From NCBI RefSeq assembly GCF_001434895.1, contig NZ_AZEE01000030.1, positions 62,001 through 126,000 of the forward strand: a DNA stretch of 64,000 nucleotides. Reading direction: 5' to 3'. Numbering within the stretch: the stretch's first letter is position 1; each line of letters opens with the position of its first letter. The position numbers and the translations under genes are program-made. This document shows positions 8,045-17,246 of this stretch, in pieces. The notes under the pieces were generated by a model. That model was not told where the DNA came from and made no database searches. It saw only the letters and a list, made by a program, of their open reading frames with translations. This DNA comes from Secundilactobacillus odoratitofui DSM 19909 = JCM 15043 (lineage in GTDB: Bacteria > Bacillota > Bacilli > Lactobacillales > Lactobacillaceae).

Positions 8045-10445
8045 GGGTAGCCTCCTTAGATTGTGAGTTGGTTGAGATAGTATGCCAAAATGTTTCGATA
8101 GTTGGTGCGAGTTCAGTTTCTTGACGAAGGACACGGTGGTACTGCCAGTGTGGCGGAAAATAACGCGTATAGCGCGGTGTGGCAAATCGCTGGTCCATCA
8201 ATAGCACCACACCAACGTCATTTGTACTACGGATCAAGCGACCGGCTGCCTGAAAGACGTGGTTGAGACCGGGCAATTGGTAGGCGTATTCAAATCCGGG
8301 TTCATTTTGAGCGTCAAAATAGTCGCGCAATAGGTCATTTTCGGTGCTTAGTCCTGGTAACCCAACACTCACAATGCCAACACCAATCAGCCGATCGGCC
8401 GTCAAATCGATTCCTTCAGAAAACAAGCCACCAAGAATTGCAAAACCAACCAAACTGTGGTTGGGGTGGGGTTGAAAGGCTGCCAAAAACTCGTTACGAT
8501 CCGGTTCAGTCATTTTTGCGGTCTGAACCACTGTTGCAATGTCGGGATAGGCGGTTTGAAACGCCAGACTGACAGTACTTAAGAAGCTGTATGAAGGTAA
8601 AAAGATCAGATAGTTGCCAGTTTTGCCGTTCACTAATGTCTTAATACTGGTAATAATTTTGACCAGATTTGCGTCACGCTGACGATACGTTGTGTTGATG
8701 TAATTTGTCACTAAGATGGTTTGGTGTTTTGGTGGAAAAGGCGAGGGCAGCTGGTAGCATAAACTGTCTTCATTGCCGCCTAACACGCGTTGGTAGTAGT
8801 CTAGCGGTGAAAAAGTTGCCGAAAAAAGGACAGCACCACGCCCCTTTTCTAAACAATCATGTAGAAATGCACTGGGGTCTAAACAGAGTTGCTTAAAAAC
8901 AATATCGCGGTCAGGATCATCACCAATCGTAATTTTGGTCCGGTAGGTATCGTCATAAAAATCGGCAATTTTAAGATAGCTTAAACAACTGAAATAATAG
9001 TCAAGTACGGCCTTGGTAAAGTCGGTTTGAGGTCGCTTTTCAGCACCAAGCCAATCGCTGATGTGTTCGGCCAGTTGATTAACGGCTTTATTGAAGCCAT
9101 CCGCGGAGGCGTTGAAGACACTTTCGTGGTCCTTGCTCTCAAGTAAGGGACCAGCAAACTTAAAAAACGCCTTTCGTAACGATCGAAACGATCGTAGTAA
9201 GGTCGTTGAGCCTTCACTTTGATGCTTAGTTTCGGCAATCAGATCAGTGAGTGGTCCAAGCGTCAGGCTGGTTGAATACATATCACGAGAACGGCTCACA
9301 AGGTTGTGGGCTTCATCAACCAAAAAGAAGTTGTCATCGTCATGATCAACGGCAAAAAAACGTTGCAAGTAAACTTGTGGATCGAATAAGTAGTTATAAT
9401 CGCAGATGATCACATCGCAAAAAAGACTGACGTCCAGTGAAAATTCAAAGGGGTCCACTTGGTGTTTTCGAGCGTAAGTTTCAATAGTTGATCGCGTAAT
9501 GGCCGTTTCAGAAGTTAAGATATCCTTCAACGCCGGCTTTAGTCGGTCATAATACCCCACCATGTAGGGGTTGTCTTCCGGTGCAAGGTCAACCTCTTCA
9601 GGAAAGGTAATGGTGTCTTTAGCTGTCAGTGTAATGCTGCGCATCACGAGTCCTTGCTCACCTAGCAGTGAAAGGGCCTGTTCTGCAACACGACGGGTAC
9701 TTTGTTTGGCGGTCAAATAAAACAGCCGTTGAATCTGGTTTTCGCCCATGGCTTTAATACAGGGAAAGACAGTTGAAATGGTTTTTCCCGTTCCCGTTGG
9801 TGCCTCAATGAAGAGCTGCTTTTTTAAACGGAGCGTTTTGTAGACTGAAACGGCGAGTTCACGTTGACCGGTTCGATAGTGGTCAAATGGAAAAGCTAGT
9901 GTGGCAATCGAGGTGTTACGACTTTGACGTAGATCGGCTTGCAATTGCAACCAAATTTCATATTCAGTGACAACATCGTCAAAAAAAGTCGTCGCCTCCG
10001 CTAAACTTAGTGTGAGTTTACGAGTCGTGACTTCTTCGGTGGGTCGACGATAATAAGTAAGCTGTAAGGTCACTTGTTCAAGGTGTTCATCGGTCATCAA
10101 AATGTAGCCGTACATCTTGGCCTGACCCCAGTACAGTGTGAGCGTATTTTCGGATAAATCCTCAAAGGCGGCATCCGAAGTTTTGATTTCTTCAATGAGG
10201 GTGTCCGAGTCCGCCAGAATAACACCATCAGCACGCCCATGGACCAGGTAGGTTTTCCCGGCTAACGTGACTTGATGTTCCAAACTATATTCTTTTTGGT
10301 AGTGCTCTCCCCGTGATTTTTGGAGCATTCGGTGAATTCTAGCACCTTCCATCGCAGTATTGGTGCTATTCATACTGGCGTTTAAGTCACCAGAGCGTAA
10401 GGTGAATTCGACGAGTTCCCGAATCCCGAGCTTTGTTATGGTCAT
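8034..10445 (-). CDS. XPD/DinG-like superfamily 2 helicase with N-terminal Cas4/RecB-type nuclease domain
   Basis: An 803-residue fusion. Residues 1-170 carry a PD-(D/E)XK nuclease pattern: HGRADG (D73), EEIK (E86, K88) and a QAKMY motif near 108-112. The helicase part starts with YRTGQREL (190-197), Walker A EAPTGTGKT (214-222), DEAH (377-380), GRGAVLFSATF and a C-terminal QAAGRLIR arginine-finger motif. In related XPD-like enzymes four cysteines between motifs I and II hold an Fe-S cluster. Here the corresponding PEDNPYMVGYYDR and HQVDPFEFSL segments have Asn and Asp in place of Cys. It is first gene of a coupled operon with a nuclease and an sce7725-like protein. Probably a DNA helicase-nuclease. 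Confidence 0.8.
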   Translation of the reverse strand: MTITKLGIRELVEFTLRSGDLNASMNSTNTAMEGARIHRMLQKSRGEHYQKEYSLEHQVTLAGKTYLVHGRADGVILADSDTLIEEIKTSDAAFEDLSENTLTLYWGQAKMYGYILMTDEHLEQVTLQLTYYRRPTEEVTTRKLTLSLAEATTFFDDVVTEYEIWLQLQADLRQSRNTSIATLAFPFDHYRTGQRELAVSVYKTLRLKKQLFIEAPTGTGKTISTVFPCIKAMGENQIQRLFYLTAKQSTRRVAEQALSLLGEQGLVMRSITLTAKDTITFPEEVDLAPEDNPYMVGYYDRLKPALKDILTSETAITRSTIETYARKHQVDPFEFSLDVSLFCDVIICDYNYLFDPQVYLQRFFAVDHDDDNFFLVDEAHNLVSRSRDMYSTSLTLGPLTDLIAETKHQSEGSTTLLRSFRSLRKAFFKFAGPLLESKDHESVFNASADGFNKAVNQLAEHISDWLGAEKRPQTDFTKAVLDYYFSCLSYLKIADFYDDTYRTKITIGDDPDRDIVFKQLCLDPSAFLHDCLEKGRGAVLFSATFSPLDYYQRVLGGNEDSLCYQLPSPFPPKHQTILVTNYINTTYRQRDANLVKIITSIKTLVNGKTGNYLIFLPSYSFLSTVSLAFQTAYPDIATVVQTAKMTEPDRNEFLAAFQPHPNHSLVGFAILGGLFSEGIDLTADRLIGVGIVSVGLPGLSTENDLLRDYFDAQNEPGFEYAYQLPGLNHVFQAAGRLIRSTNDVGVVLLMDQRFATPRYTRYFPPHWQYHRVLRQETELAPTIETFWHTISTNSQSKEATHED

Positions 10446-10612
10446 GTTATCGTCCTTTGGTTAATTGCTGAGGTACATTATAACATTCCTTGCCGGCCGA
10501 TTCAGTAATCGATGCATGTGAGAAGCAACTACTGCAGTTGACCGGTAATGAGGACAATTTAACGGATGACGGGTAAAAATCGCATGCCAAAATGATTAAA
10601 TTCAAAAATGAC

Positions 10613-10641
10613 TTGTGTTTTTAAATGAATGCAGGTATGAT
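10613..10641 (+). promoter_or_regulatory. Promoter of the pyrBC leader
   Basis: TTGTGT (10613-10618), 17-base spacer, TATGAT (10636-10641), immediately ahead of the PyrR-binding leader. Confidence 0.7.
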
Positions 10642-10647
10642 GATTCC

Positions 10648-10760
10648 AATGAAACCTTTAACAATTAGTCCTGTGAGGCTAAGAAGGATCGTTGAAAGTA
10701 CTAGACTTGTTCTAGTCTTTAGTGAACCTCTCTACCCACAGGCGGTAGAGAGGTTTTTTG
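10648..10760 (+). promoter_or_regulatory. PyrR-dependent attenuator of pyrBC
   Basis: The PyrR-binding loop AGTCCTGTGAGGCT (10667-10680) matches the Firmicutes consensus. An ACTAGA/TCTAGT antiterminator-side hairpin follows, then a 12-bp terminator AACCTCTCTACC/GGTAGAGAGGTT plus T run (10725-10759). UMP-bound PyrR is expected to favour termination. A further hairpin CGCGCTTTGC/GCAAGGCGCG at about 10829-10854 sits just before the pyrB ribosome site. The rest of 10446-10612 shows nothing coding. Confidence 0.92.
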
Positions 10761-10878
10761 TACACTGACGATTTAATTGTCTCCCGTGAGAGCAAAACGT
10801 CCAAAGGTAAGTTTTTGACCTAACAGGCGCGCTTTGCAAACACGGCAAGGCGCGTTTATTTTTAGGAGGATACTTACT

Positions 10879-11823
10879 ATGATGGAAACCACCAAGCCGT
10901 TAAGTTACGCAAACGTACTCAGTATGAAGGATTTAAGTGCCGAAGAAGTAATGGCCTTTATCCGTGAAGCACAACAATTCAAAGCTGGTAAGCAAATTGA
11001 GTTAACTCGTCCAGTTTATGCAGCCAATTTATTCTTTGAAAACAGTACTCGAACCCACACCAGTTTTGAAATGGCTGAACGAAAACTAGGACTGCAGGTT
11101 GTTGATTTTAACCCATCAACCAGTTCGGTGAACAAGGGTGAATCAATGGGCGATACCGTTAAAACCCTGCAAGCAATCGGTGTTGACGTTGTCGCAATTC
11201 GCGATAAGCATAATGAATACTACAATGAGTTAGTTAATGACCGTCACATTCATTTGAGCATTGCTAACGGTGGTGACGGTTCAGGTGAACACCCATCACA
11301 ATCGTTGCTTGATATGATGACCATTTACGAAGAATTCGGTTTCTTCGAGGGGTTAAAAGTGGCAATCGTCGGTGACCTGTCACACTCCCGCGTTGCTCGC
11401 TCGAACATGGAAGTTTTGAATAAGCTGGGTGCGCAAGTTTACTTTGGTGGCCCTAAGAAGTGGTTTGATGAACGCTTCGAAGCTTATGGGACGTGGTTAC
11501 CAGTCGATGAACTGGTTGAACGAATGGACGTCATGATGTTTTTGCGCGTTCAACACGAACGGTTAGACGCGTCTGAAAACCAAGACTTTACAGCGGACAA
11601 GTACAACGCACAGTACGGCTTAACCCCTGAACGTGAAGCACGCATGCAAGAACACGCCATCATCATGCACCCAGCACCAGTTAACCGGGACGTTGAAATT
11701 GCGGATAGTTTAGTGGAATGTGATCGTTCCCGAATTTTCCAACAGATGGCTAACGGTGTCTTTATCCGCATGGCCATCATGACCAGTATGCTGCGTTACC
11801 AAGGGCTCGTGGAAGAGGACTAA
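10879..11823 (+). CDS. pyrB: Aspartate carbamoyltransferase catalytic chain
   Basis: 314 residues; condenses carbamoyl phosphate with aspartate, the committed step of pyrimidine synthesis. The carbamoyl-phosphate loop [10 protein letters not shown] (S56-T59), the second-domain [23 protein letters not shown] and [11 protein letters not shown] are all present, and length is typical. The start ATG at 10879 has AGGAGG nine bases upstream; an in-frame codon at 10834 lies inside a leader hairpin and is rejected. pyrC follows after one base, so both are cotranscribed under the PyrR attenuator. No pyrR, carAB or pyrD is nearby. Confidence 0.96.
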   Translation: MMETTKPLSYANVLSMKDLSAEEVMAFIREAQQFKAGKQIELTRPVYAANLFFENSTRTHTSFEMAERKLGLQVVDFNPSTSSVNKGESMGDTVKTLQAIGVDVVAIRDKHNEYYNELVNDRHIHLSIANGGDGSGEHPSQSLLDMMTIYEEFGFFEGLKVAIVGDLSHSRVARSNMEVLNKLGAQVYFGGPKKWFDERFEAYGTWLPVDELVERMDVMMFLRVQHERLDASENQDFTADKYNAQYGLTPEREARMQEHAIIMHPAPVNRDVEIADSLVECDRSRIFQQMANGVFIRMAIMTSMLRYQGLVEED

Positions 11824-11824
11824 C

Positions 11825-13102
11825 ATGAAACGACTGATAAAAAATGGCCAATTACTTGTCGACGGACAATTGAAAGTTCAAGATCTTCTAATTGAAGATG
11901 GCAAAATTGCGGCAATCGGTACGATTTCTAGTTCGGAAGTTGCGGTTAACCAGATTTATAATGCACAGGGGTTATTTGTCAGTCCGGGTTTAATTGATGT
12001 GCATGTGCACTATCGTGAGCCTGGTCAAACGGACAAAGAAACCATTAAAACTGGCAGTCAGGCGGCAGCTCACGGTGGCTTTACAACAGTTGCCGCCATG
12101 CCTAACGTCGTACCGACACCAGATACGCCGGAACGGATGGCTAACATGCTGGCTAAAAATCAGCAGGATGGGGCCGTTCATATCCTGCAATATGCCACCA
12201 TTACGACTGACCGTGGCGGTGATCAGCTCGTCGATATGCCGGCAATGAAAACAGCTGGGGCCTTTGCCTTTAGCAACGATGGCAATGGTGTGCAGACCAG
12301 TGCCACAATGTATGAAGCCATGCAGCAGGCGGCTGACCTTGGTATGGCCGTGGTTGCACACGCTGAAGATGATAGTTTAAAGTATGGCGGCGTTATGCAT
12401 GAGGGCGCAGTTTCTAAGCGACTTGGATTACCAGGTATTCCTAGCGTTAGCGAGACGGCGCAAGTTGCTCGAGACGTCGTACTTGCGGCTGCTACCGGTG
12501 CACATTATCATGTCTGTCACGTTAGTTCAGCTGCCACTGTTCAAGTGATTCGTGCCGCTAAACAGGCTGGTGTTAACGTGACCGCTGAGGTGTCGCCACA
12601 CCACTTATTATTAAGTGATGAGGCGATTACGACGGACAATGCCATGCTGAAAATGAATCCGCCACTGGGCAGTGAACAGGATCGCCAGGCGGTAATTGCG
12701 GGCTTGCTGGATGGGACAATCGATATGATTGCAACGGATCATGCCCCTCATACGGATGCAGAAAAGGCACAATCCATGTTAAAAGCACCGTTTGGCATTA
12801 CTGGCAGTGAGACGGCCTTTGCTATGCTATACACTCGGTTCGTGAAGACGGGACAGTTCAGTCTCGCTCAGTTGATCAACTGGATGGCAGTTCAACCTGC
12901 ACGGGTATTCAAGTTAACGACGATTGGCGCCTTGAAAGTTGGCGCACCAGCAGACCTAGCTATTTTTGATCTCACAACCCCAACCACAATTCAAAAGGAT
13001 CAATTTTTGTCCAAGGGCAATAATTCACCGTTCATTGGTGAAACGGTGTATGGTCAAACGAAATTGACATTGGTAGATGGTGAAACAGCCTATCAGGCGT
13101 AG
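11825..13102 (+). CDS. pyrC: Dihydroorotase
   Basis: 425-residue class I dihydroorotase closing carbamoyl aspartate to dihydroorotate. Metal-binding HxH is at H60/H62 ([10 protein letters not shown]); further signatures are [16 protein letters not shown] and IATDHAPHT. The length suits the Gram-positive type I enzyme. It starts one base after pyrB ends, with AGAGGA as ribosome site in the pyrB tail. A stem-loop terminator at 13129-13169 closes the two-gene operon. Confidence 0.96.
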   Translation: MKRLIKNGQLLVDGQLKVQDLLIEDGKIAAIGTISSSEVAVNQIYNAQGLFVSPGLIDVHVHYREPGQTDKETIKTGSQAAAHGGFTTVAAMPNVVPTPDTPERMANMLAKNQQDGAVHILQYATITTDRGGDQLVDMPAMKTAGAFAFSNDGNGVQTSATMYEAMQQAADLGMAVVAHAEDDSLKYGGVMHEGAVSKRLGLPGIPSVSETAQVARDVVLAAATGAHYHVCHVSSAATVQVIRAAKQAGVNVTAEVSPHHLLLSDEAITTDNAMLKMNPPLGSEQDRQAVIAGLLDGTIDMIATDHAPHTDAEKAQSMLKAPFGITGSETAFAMLYTRFVKTGQFSLAQLINWMAVQPARVFKLTTIGALKVGAPADLAIFDLTTPTTIQKDQFLSKGNNSPFIGETVYGQTKLTLVDGETAYQA

Positions 13103-13128
13103 TATCATCAACAACGTTGTTATTCATA

Positions 13129-13169
13129 AAGTCTGAAATTACCGCCTTAGGTTATTTCAGACTTTTTTG
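13129..13169 (+). terminator. Terminator of pyrBC
   Basis: The stem AAGTCTGAAAT/ATTTCAGACTT continues to an ACC/GGT pair across one mismatch, and a T6 run follows. Confidence 0.9.
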
Positions 13170-13201
13170 TATGTCAACTGAACGAAACCTGCTTGTTGAA
13201 T

Positions 13202-13229
13202 TTGAACGACAGTGGCAATGACGTATAAT
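13202..13229 (+). promoter_or_regulatory. Promoter of the small unknown gene at 13249
   Basis: TTGAAC (13202-13207), 16-base spacer, TATAAT (13224-13229). Confidence 0.7.
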
Positions 13230-13248
13230 CTTGAATGGAAGGGGAGAT

Positions 13249-13464
13249 ATGATGATGATAGCAGCTGAATTAACTGCACTTAAGCCAATCCTAGCAGCCT
13301 ATAACGTAACCTTGGAAACCGATGGTACGCAAATTACGAAGGTGAACGCACACGAAGCCCAACTTGATGCAGTTGACTATATGTCAGACCAGTTGATCAA
13401 AGTAATCTTAGAGATCATTGGGGCCGATGTTAGGGCGGCGTTGTTTAAAAAAATGCACGCCTAA
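13249..13464 (+). CDS. Small cytosolic protein of unknown function
   Basis: About 71 residues, beginning with three consecutive ATG codons (13249, 13252, 13255) after AAGGGGAG; spacing favours the second or third. An alpha/beta pattern (TALKPILAAYNVTLETDGTQITKVN) is followed by helices. No signal peptide and no recognised domain. It has a clear promoter of its own and no clear terminator before the next promoter region. Confidence 0.6.
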   Translation: MMMIAAELTALKPILAAYNVTLETDGTQITKVNAHEAQLDAVDYMSDQLIKVILEIIGADVRAALFKKMHA

Positions 13465-13598
13465 TGTGACATTTAGATGTCAAATATTTCAAAAAATGAA
13501 TTATCGTTAACGTGATTGAGATAGCCATGTTATCTTTAGCCGTTATACTAATCTCTGAATCTTACGGATAAATTAGATATTTCAGGGAGAATGATTTC

Positions 13599-13991
13599 AT
13601 GTCAGTTAAAAATTGGGTGACGGGGCTCTGTGTCGCCGTTTCAATCATTGCAGGCGTCAACGGTGTTTCGACAACCAATGCAGCTGCCAAAGCCAAAAAA
13701 TATAACCCAAAAGCAGATGCTATCATGAGTGTGTCTGCGTTCAAACGAATGGGACGCGTCCATTACCATAAACGGGTCTTTACTTACTACTCACCAAACG
13801 GGTCCCACATTTACGGTTTGGGTGCGTACACTTCTGACGGAACTTATACGTTAAACGGTCGGGATAAGAATGGCTATTTGATTTTAGCGAATAATAAAAA
13901 ATTTGGCACCAAAATTAAGACACCACTTGGCGTCGGTGTTGTGCATGACCGTGGAACCTATGGCGGCCATTACGATATCGTCGTTAAATAG
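13599..13991 (+). CDS. Small secreted protein of unknown function
   Basis: 130 residues with a signal peptide (KNWVTGLCVAVSIIAGVNGV, cleavage near TTNAA) and a mature domain of about 100 residues rich in Tyr, Lys and Gly (FTYYSPNGSHIYGLGAY, ending GTYGGHYDIVVK). It looks like a small beta-rich extracellular protein of lactobacilli. I do not recognise a catalytic motif. GGGAG precedes the ATG; a terminator follows directly. Confidence 0.65.
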   Translation: MSVKNWVTGLCVAVSIIAGVNGVSTTNAAAKAKKYNPKADAIMSVSAFKRMGRVHYHKRVFTYYSPNGSHIYGLGAYTSDGTYTLNGRDKNGYLILANNKKFGTKIKTPLGVGVVHDRGTYGGHYDIVVK

Positions 13992-13998
13992 CGTTATG

Positions 13999-14033
13999 AA
14001 ACCGTCTAAGCTTTGAACTTAAACGGTTTTTTA
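13999..14033 (+). terminator. Terminator after the small secreted protein
   Basis: AACCGTCTAAG pairs with CTTAAACGGTT around a short loop and is followed by TTTTTT. Confidence 0.8.
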
Positions 14034-14126
14034 GTAAGTTTATGTATCAATCGTAGTGATGATGTGGAGTTAAACTTGTTTGGGACTGCGAATTACCCGA
14101 ATTTTTGCCTTAAATGAAAATTTAGG

Positions 14127-14155
14127 TTGACAGTATGATAATCAGCGAATATAAT
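14127..14155 (+). promoter_or_regulatory. Consensus promoter of the first Met T-box leader
   Basis: TTGACA (14127-14132), exactly 17 bases, TATAAT (14150-14155): a perfect sigma-A promoter. The stretch 14034-14126 before it shows nothing else. Confidence 0.9.
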
Positions 14156-14189
14156 CTAATTTAAATTTAATTAATCGTTAATAAATTGC

Positions 14190-14440
14190 GTTGATGAGAA
14201 GAGTAGTTCTGTTGATGACTTACTAGAGAGCTGTCAGGGTGGAAAGCAGCAGTCAAAGACTGAACGAAGATGAGCTCAGAGCAGGAGTGAGGTTCACGCT
14301 TCATTCCCGGTTGCCACCGATAATTGGCCGGGTATCAACAGGTACCTTGAGGCATCAGTTGTGAAACTGGTGCGAACTAGGGTGGTAACGCGAAACTTCG
14401 CCCCTATGTCGTTAAGTCGACTAGGGGCGAAGTTTTTTTA
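14190..14440 (+). promoter_or_regulatory. T-box leader, methionine specifier
   Basis: A long leader ends in the T-box sequence AGGGTGGTAACGCG (14379-14392) and a terminator whose stem begins AACTTCGCCCCTA (14395-14440, T7). Stem I contains GAACGAAGATGAGCTC, giving ATG (14270-14272) followed by a purine as the specifier, so it should sense uncharged tRNA-Met. This agrees with the methionine-synthase-like gene downstream. Confidence 0.9.
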
Positions 14441-14506
14441 TGCTTTTATCATGCAAAAGCAGTTAGCGATTAATTCGATCAATAAATCAATTAAGGGGTT
14501 TTTACA

Positions 14507-15661
14507 ATGAGCGAAAAAACAGCAGTCAAATTTAGTCAACGTACAACTTCTCCATTCCGGTATGACGTCGTCGGTAGTTTCTTACGGCCAGAATCTTTAA
14601 AGCAAGCACGGGAACAATTTGCTGCCAATGAGATTAACGCCGTGGAGCTGAAAGCCGTAGAAGACCAAGCGATTATTGAATTACTTCGAAATGAAGAAAA
14701 GGCTGGCTTGAAGGCCGTTACTGATGGCGAATTTCGTCGTAGCTGGTGGCATCTAGACTTTTTCTGGGGGCTTCAAGGGGTTGAAAAAACGGCTCTTAAT
14801 AATGGTTACGTATTCCACGATGAAGAAACTCGTGCTGAAAGTGCTCGTCTGACTGGGCAATTGAGCGGTGCCAACCACCCGTTTGTTGAACACTTTAAGT
14901 TTACCTTAGCACATGCGAACGATGACGTGGTGGTTAAGCAGACGATTCCAGCACCAGCCCAATTTTTAGCTGAGTTGCAACGTCCTGAAAACCTTAGTGC
15001 AACGCAAGCCCAATATCCAACTGACGATGAATTGATTGAAGGCATCGCGGCCGCCTATCACCAAGTTATTTTAGATCTCTACAAGGCTGGTTGTCGCAAC
15101 GTCCAATTAGATGATTGTACTTGGGGTATGTTAGTAAGTCACCATGACGGTGCACGCCCTGGTGATGAAACACCCGCTGAAGAAAAATTAGCTATTTTAA
15201 AGCAACAATATGTCACGGTTAATAACAAGGCCATTGCTGATTTACCAGCGGACCTCACTGTGAACACGCATATTTGCCGCGGCAATTACCATTCAACCTG
15301 GGCCTCAGCTGGTGGTTATGAGACCGTAGCTGATCCTTTGTTTAACCAAGAAAACGTCTCCGCATATTTCTTAGAATATGACAGCGAACGTGCTGGTGGC
15401 TTTGAACCATTAAAGAAGGTTTCAACTGATAAATTGGTGGTCTTAGGCTTAGTGACTTCCAAGACCGGCGAATTAGAGGCACCACAAACCATTATCGATC
15501 GAATCCATGAGGCTGGTAAGTACGTGCCATTAGACCGATTGTGCTTAAGCACCCAATGTGGATTTGCTTCCACTGAAGAGGGTAATATCTTAACCGAAGA
15601 ACAACAATGGGCTAAAATTGCACTCGTTAAAGACGTGGCTAATCAAGTATGGGGTGCATAG
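14507..15661 (+). CDS. MetE-like (YxjG/YxjH type) cobalamin-independent methyltransferase
   Basis: 384 residues, corresponding to the C-terminal catalytic half of MetE, as in Bacillus YxjG/YxjH. Zinc ligand candidates are H255 and C257 (NTHICRGN), E290 (FLEYD) and C351 (STQCGFAS). The N-terminal VVGSFLRPESL and the GEFRRSWWHLDFF motif are also family features. It probably methylates homocysteine to methionine using a folate or other methyl donor. Control by a Met T-box supports the methionine role. The ATG at 14507 has a weak AAGGGG site. A terminator at 15683-15731 follows. Confidence 0.85.
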   Translation: MSEKTAVKFSQRTTSPFRYDVVGSFLRPESLKQAREQFAANEINAVELKAVEDQAIIELLRNEEKAGLKAVTDGEFRRSWWHLDFFWGLQGVEKTALNNGYVFHDEETRAESARLTGQLSGANHPFVEHFKFTLAHANDDVVVKQTIPAPAQFLAELQRPENLSATQAQYPTDDELIEGIAAAYHQVILDLYKAGCRNVQLDDCTWGMLVSHHDGARPGDETPAEEKLAILKQQYVTVNNKAIADLPADLTVNTHICRGNYHSTWASAGGYETVADPLFNQENVSAYFLEYDSERAGGFEPLKKVSTDKLVVLGLVTSKTGELEAPQTIIDRIHEAGKYVPLDRLCLSTQCGFASTEEGNILTEEQQWAKIALVKDVANQVWGA

Positions 15662-15682
15662 CACCAAACTGTTGACTAACAA

Positions 15683-15731
15683 AAAACACTCGTCAAAACT
15701 GCATTATGCAGTACTTTGACGAGTGTTTTTG
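15683..15731. terminator. Bidirectional terminator after the MetE-like gene
   Basis: AAACACTCGTCAAA pairs with TTTGACGAGTGTTT, with an inner CTGCAT/ATGCAG stem and A/T runs on both sides. It serves both convergent neighbours. Confidence 0.88.
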
Positions 15732-15781
15732 TGTCTGATTTCGATTCTAAGTCCAAAGCGAATTTGGGCTCATAGTGTTAA

Positions 15782-16120
15782 TTAATTATTTTTCCAGGCG
15801 TCTAATTCTTGTTCATGCTTACCAAGGTACTTGATGGCATCTAAAGCAAGTTCGTCTGTTTTAGCAGCAATTTCAGATTCAGATAAATCTGAAAAATAAT
15901 CGGCGATAAACCCTTCACCGACTGCTTCGTAGACGTGTTGACGGGCCTCTCCTTGATCCTTGAACAGGGTATCTAGGCCATGCAGGTCGTCTTTTGCCGC
16001 TTGGTAAATTACTTCCGCTAAGTCATCTCGATGGCCGAGTTTTTTAGTCCCGTATTCAAGCAGGAAGTCATTCATGTCGATAATGACGTTTTGACGAATT
16101 TCGTTCTCAGATTTTTTCAA
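15782..16120 (-). CDS. Small acidic protein of unknown function
   Basis: 112 residues, helical and acidic, with no membrane segment or recognised domain. It starts at TTG (16120) with GAGGTG about nine bases upstream. It lies 46 bases after potD without an obvious terminator between, so read-through from potABCD is possible. Function unknown. Confidence 0.6.
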   Translation of the reverse strand: MKKSENEIRQNVIIDMNDFLLEYGTKKLGHRDDLAEVIYQAAKDDLHGLDTLFKDQGEARQHVYEAVGEGFIADYFSDLSESEIAAKTDELALDAIKYLGKHEQELDAWKNN

Positions 16121-16166
16121 TTATCTTCACCTCTGTCCCCATTTTAGTGCTAATGAGGCCAGAATT

Positions 16167-17246
16167 TCAACGATGGTGCATCTTAAATTCGAGGTAGAGG
16201 TCGTTATATTGACCAACTAATTCGGGTGATAAATTTTGGTAAATCTGAAGGTGTGACATGGTTTTGGCATCTGGATAAAACTGGCGGTCACCACTGATAC
16301 GCTTTGGTAAAAGCGCTTTGGCACGTTGATTTGGTGTTGCATACCCAACGTATTTCGCATTTTGGGCGGCGTTTTTAGGCTGCATCATGAAGTTTAAAAA
16401 CGCGTAGATGGCGTCAAAGTGCTTCGCCGTTTTGGGAATGACCAAGTTATCAAACCACAAATTACTGCCCTCAGAAGGGACCACGTAGTGTAGATGCGAA
16501 TTGTTGGCCATCATTTCACTCGCTTCTCCTGACCAATCAACGGCAATACCAGCCTCGTTTTCGGCCATATACATTTTAATCTCATCAGCCACAATGGCTT
16601 TCACGTTAGGGCTGAGTTGATTAAGTTTATTCTTAGCATCTGTTAGCTGGTGAAGGTTAGTGGTGTTCATTGAATCACCATTGGACGCTAACGCAAAACC
16701 TAAGATATCGCGGGCGGAGTCGACCAACATAATTTGATTCCGATATTTTGGCGACCATAGTTGTTGCCAGTGTTTCAAGCTACCAGGTTTAACGATTTGG
16801 TCGTTGTAGATGATGCCCAATGTCCCCCAAAAGTAAGGAATTGAATAGCGATTATGTGGATCAAAGGCTAGATTCATCAAGCGAGGATCGTTATTGCTCA
16901 GGCCACTTAAACGTGATTTGTCTAACGGCAATAAGAGGTGGGCCGCGCGCATCTTTTCAATCATGTAGTCACTGGGGACGGTTAGATCGTAGCTGGTGCC
17001 ACCTTGTTTGATTTTAGTGAACATTGCCTCATTGCTATCAAAAGTTTCGATGTTAACGTGATAGCCGGTTTGTTGTTGAAATTTCTGAATCAAGTTTGGA
17101 TCGATATAGTCGCCCCAGTTATAGAGATTTAAAACTTTGTTGCCATTACTGCCGCCACTGTCACTGGCAATTAACCGGTTAGCTGAAAATGCCAATAAGC
17201 CACAAATAGCGAGCAGACTAATGATCACTGCTAACAATTTTTTCAA
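16167..17246 (-). CDS. potD: Spermidine/putrescine ABC transporter, substrate-binding protein
   Basis: 359 residues of the PotD/PotF family: LNLYNWGDYIDPNLIQKF near the mature start, SYDLTVPSDYMIEKM, VDWSGEASEMM and LWFDNLVIPKTA. It binds polyamines outside the membrane for import by PotABC. The N-terminus is hydrophobic (residues 4-22), but the only early cysteine (LAIC-G) has Ile at the -1 position and is a poor lipobox, so the protein may be anchored by an uncleaved segment. It is the last of four genes, overlapping potC by four bases. Confidence 0.93.
   Translation of the reverse strand: MKKLLAVIISLLAICGLLAFSANRLIASDSGGSNGNKVLNLYNWGDYIDPNLIQKFQQQTGYHVNIETFDSNEAMFTKIKQGGTSYDLTVPSDYMIEKMRAAHLLLPLDKSRLSGLSNNDPRLMNLAFDPHNRYSIPYFWGTLGIIYNDQIVKPGSLKHWQQLWSPKYRNQIMLVDSARDILGFALASNGDSMNTTNLHQLTDAKNKLNQLSPNVKAIVADEIKMYMAENEAGIAVDWSGEASEMMANNSHLHYVVPSEGSNLWFDNLVIPKTAKHFDAIYAFLNFMMQPKNAAQNAKYVGYATPNQRAKALLPKRISGDRQFYPDAKTMSHLQIYQNLSPELVGQYNDLYLEFKMHHR

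Noticed and set aside
11990-12361. Long antisense open frame inside pyrC
   Set aside because: It is a shadow of the conserved dihydroorotase frame; no ribosome site or recognisable protein.
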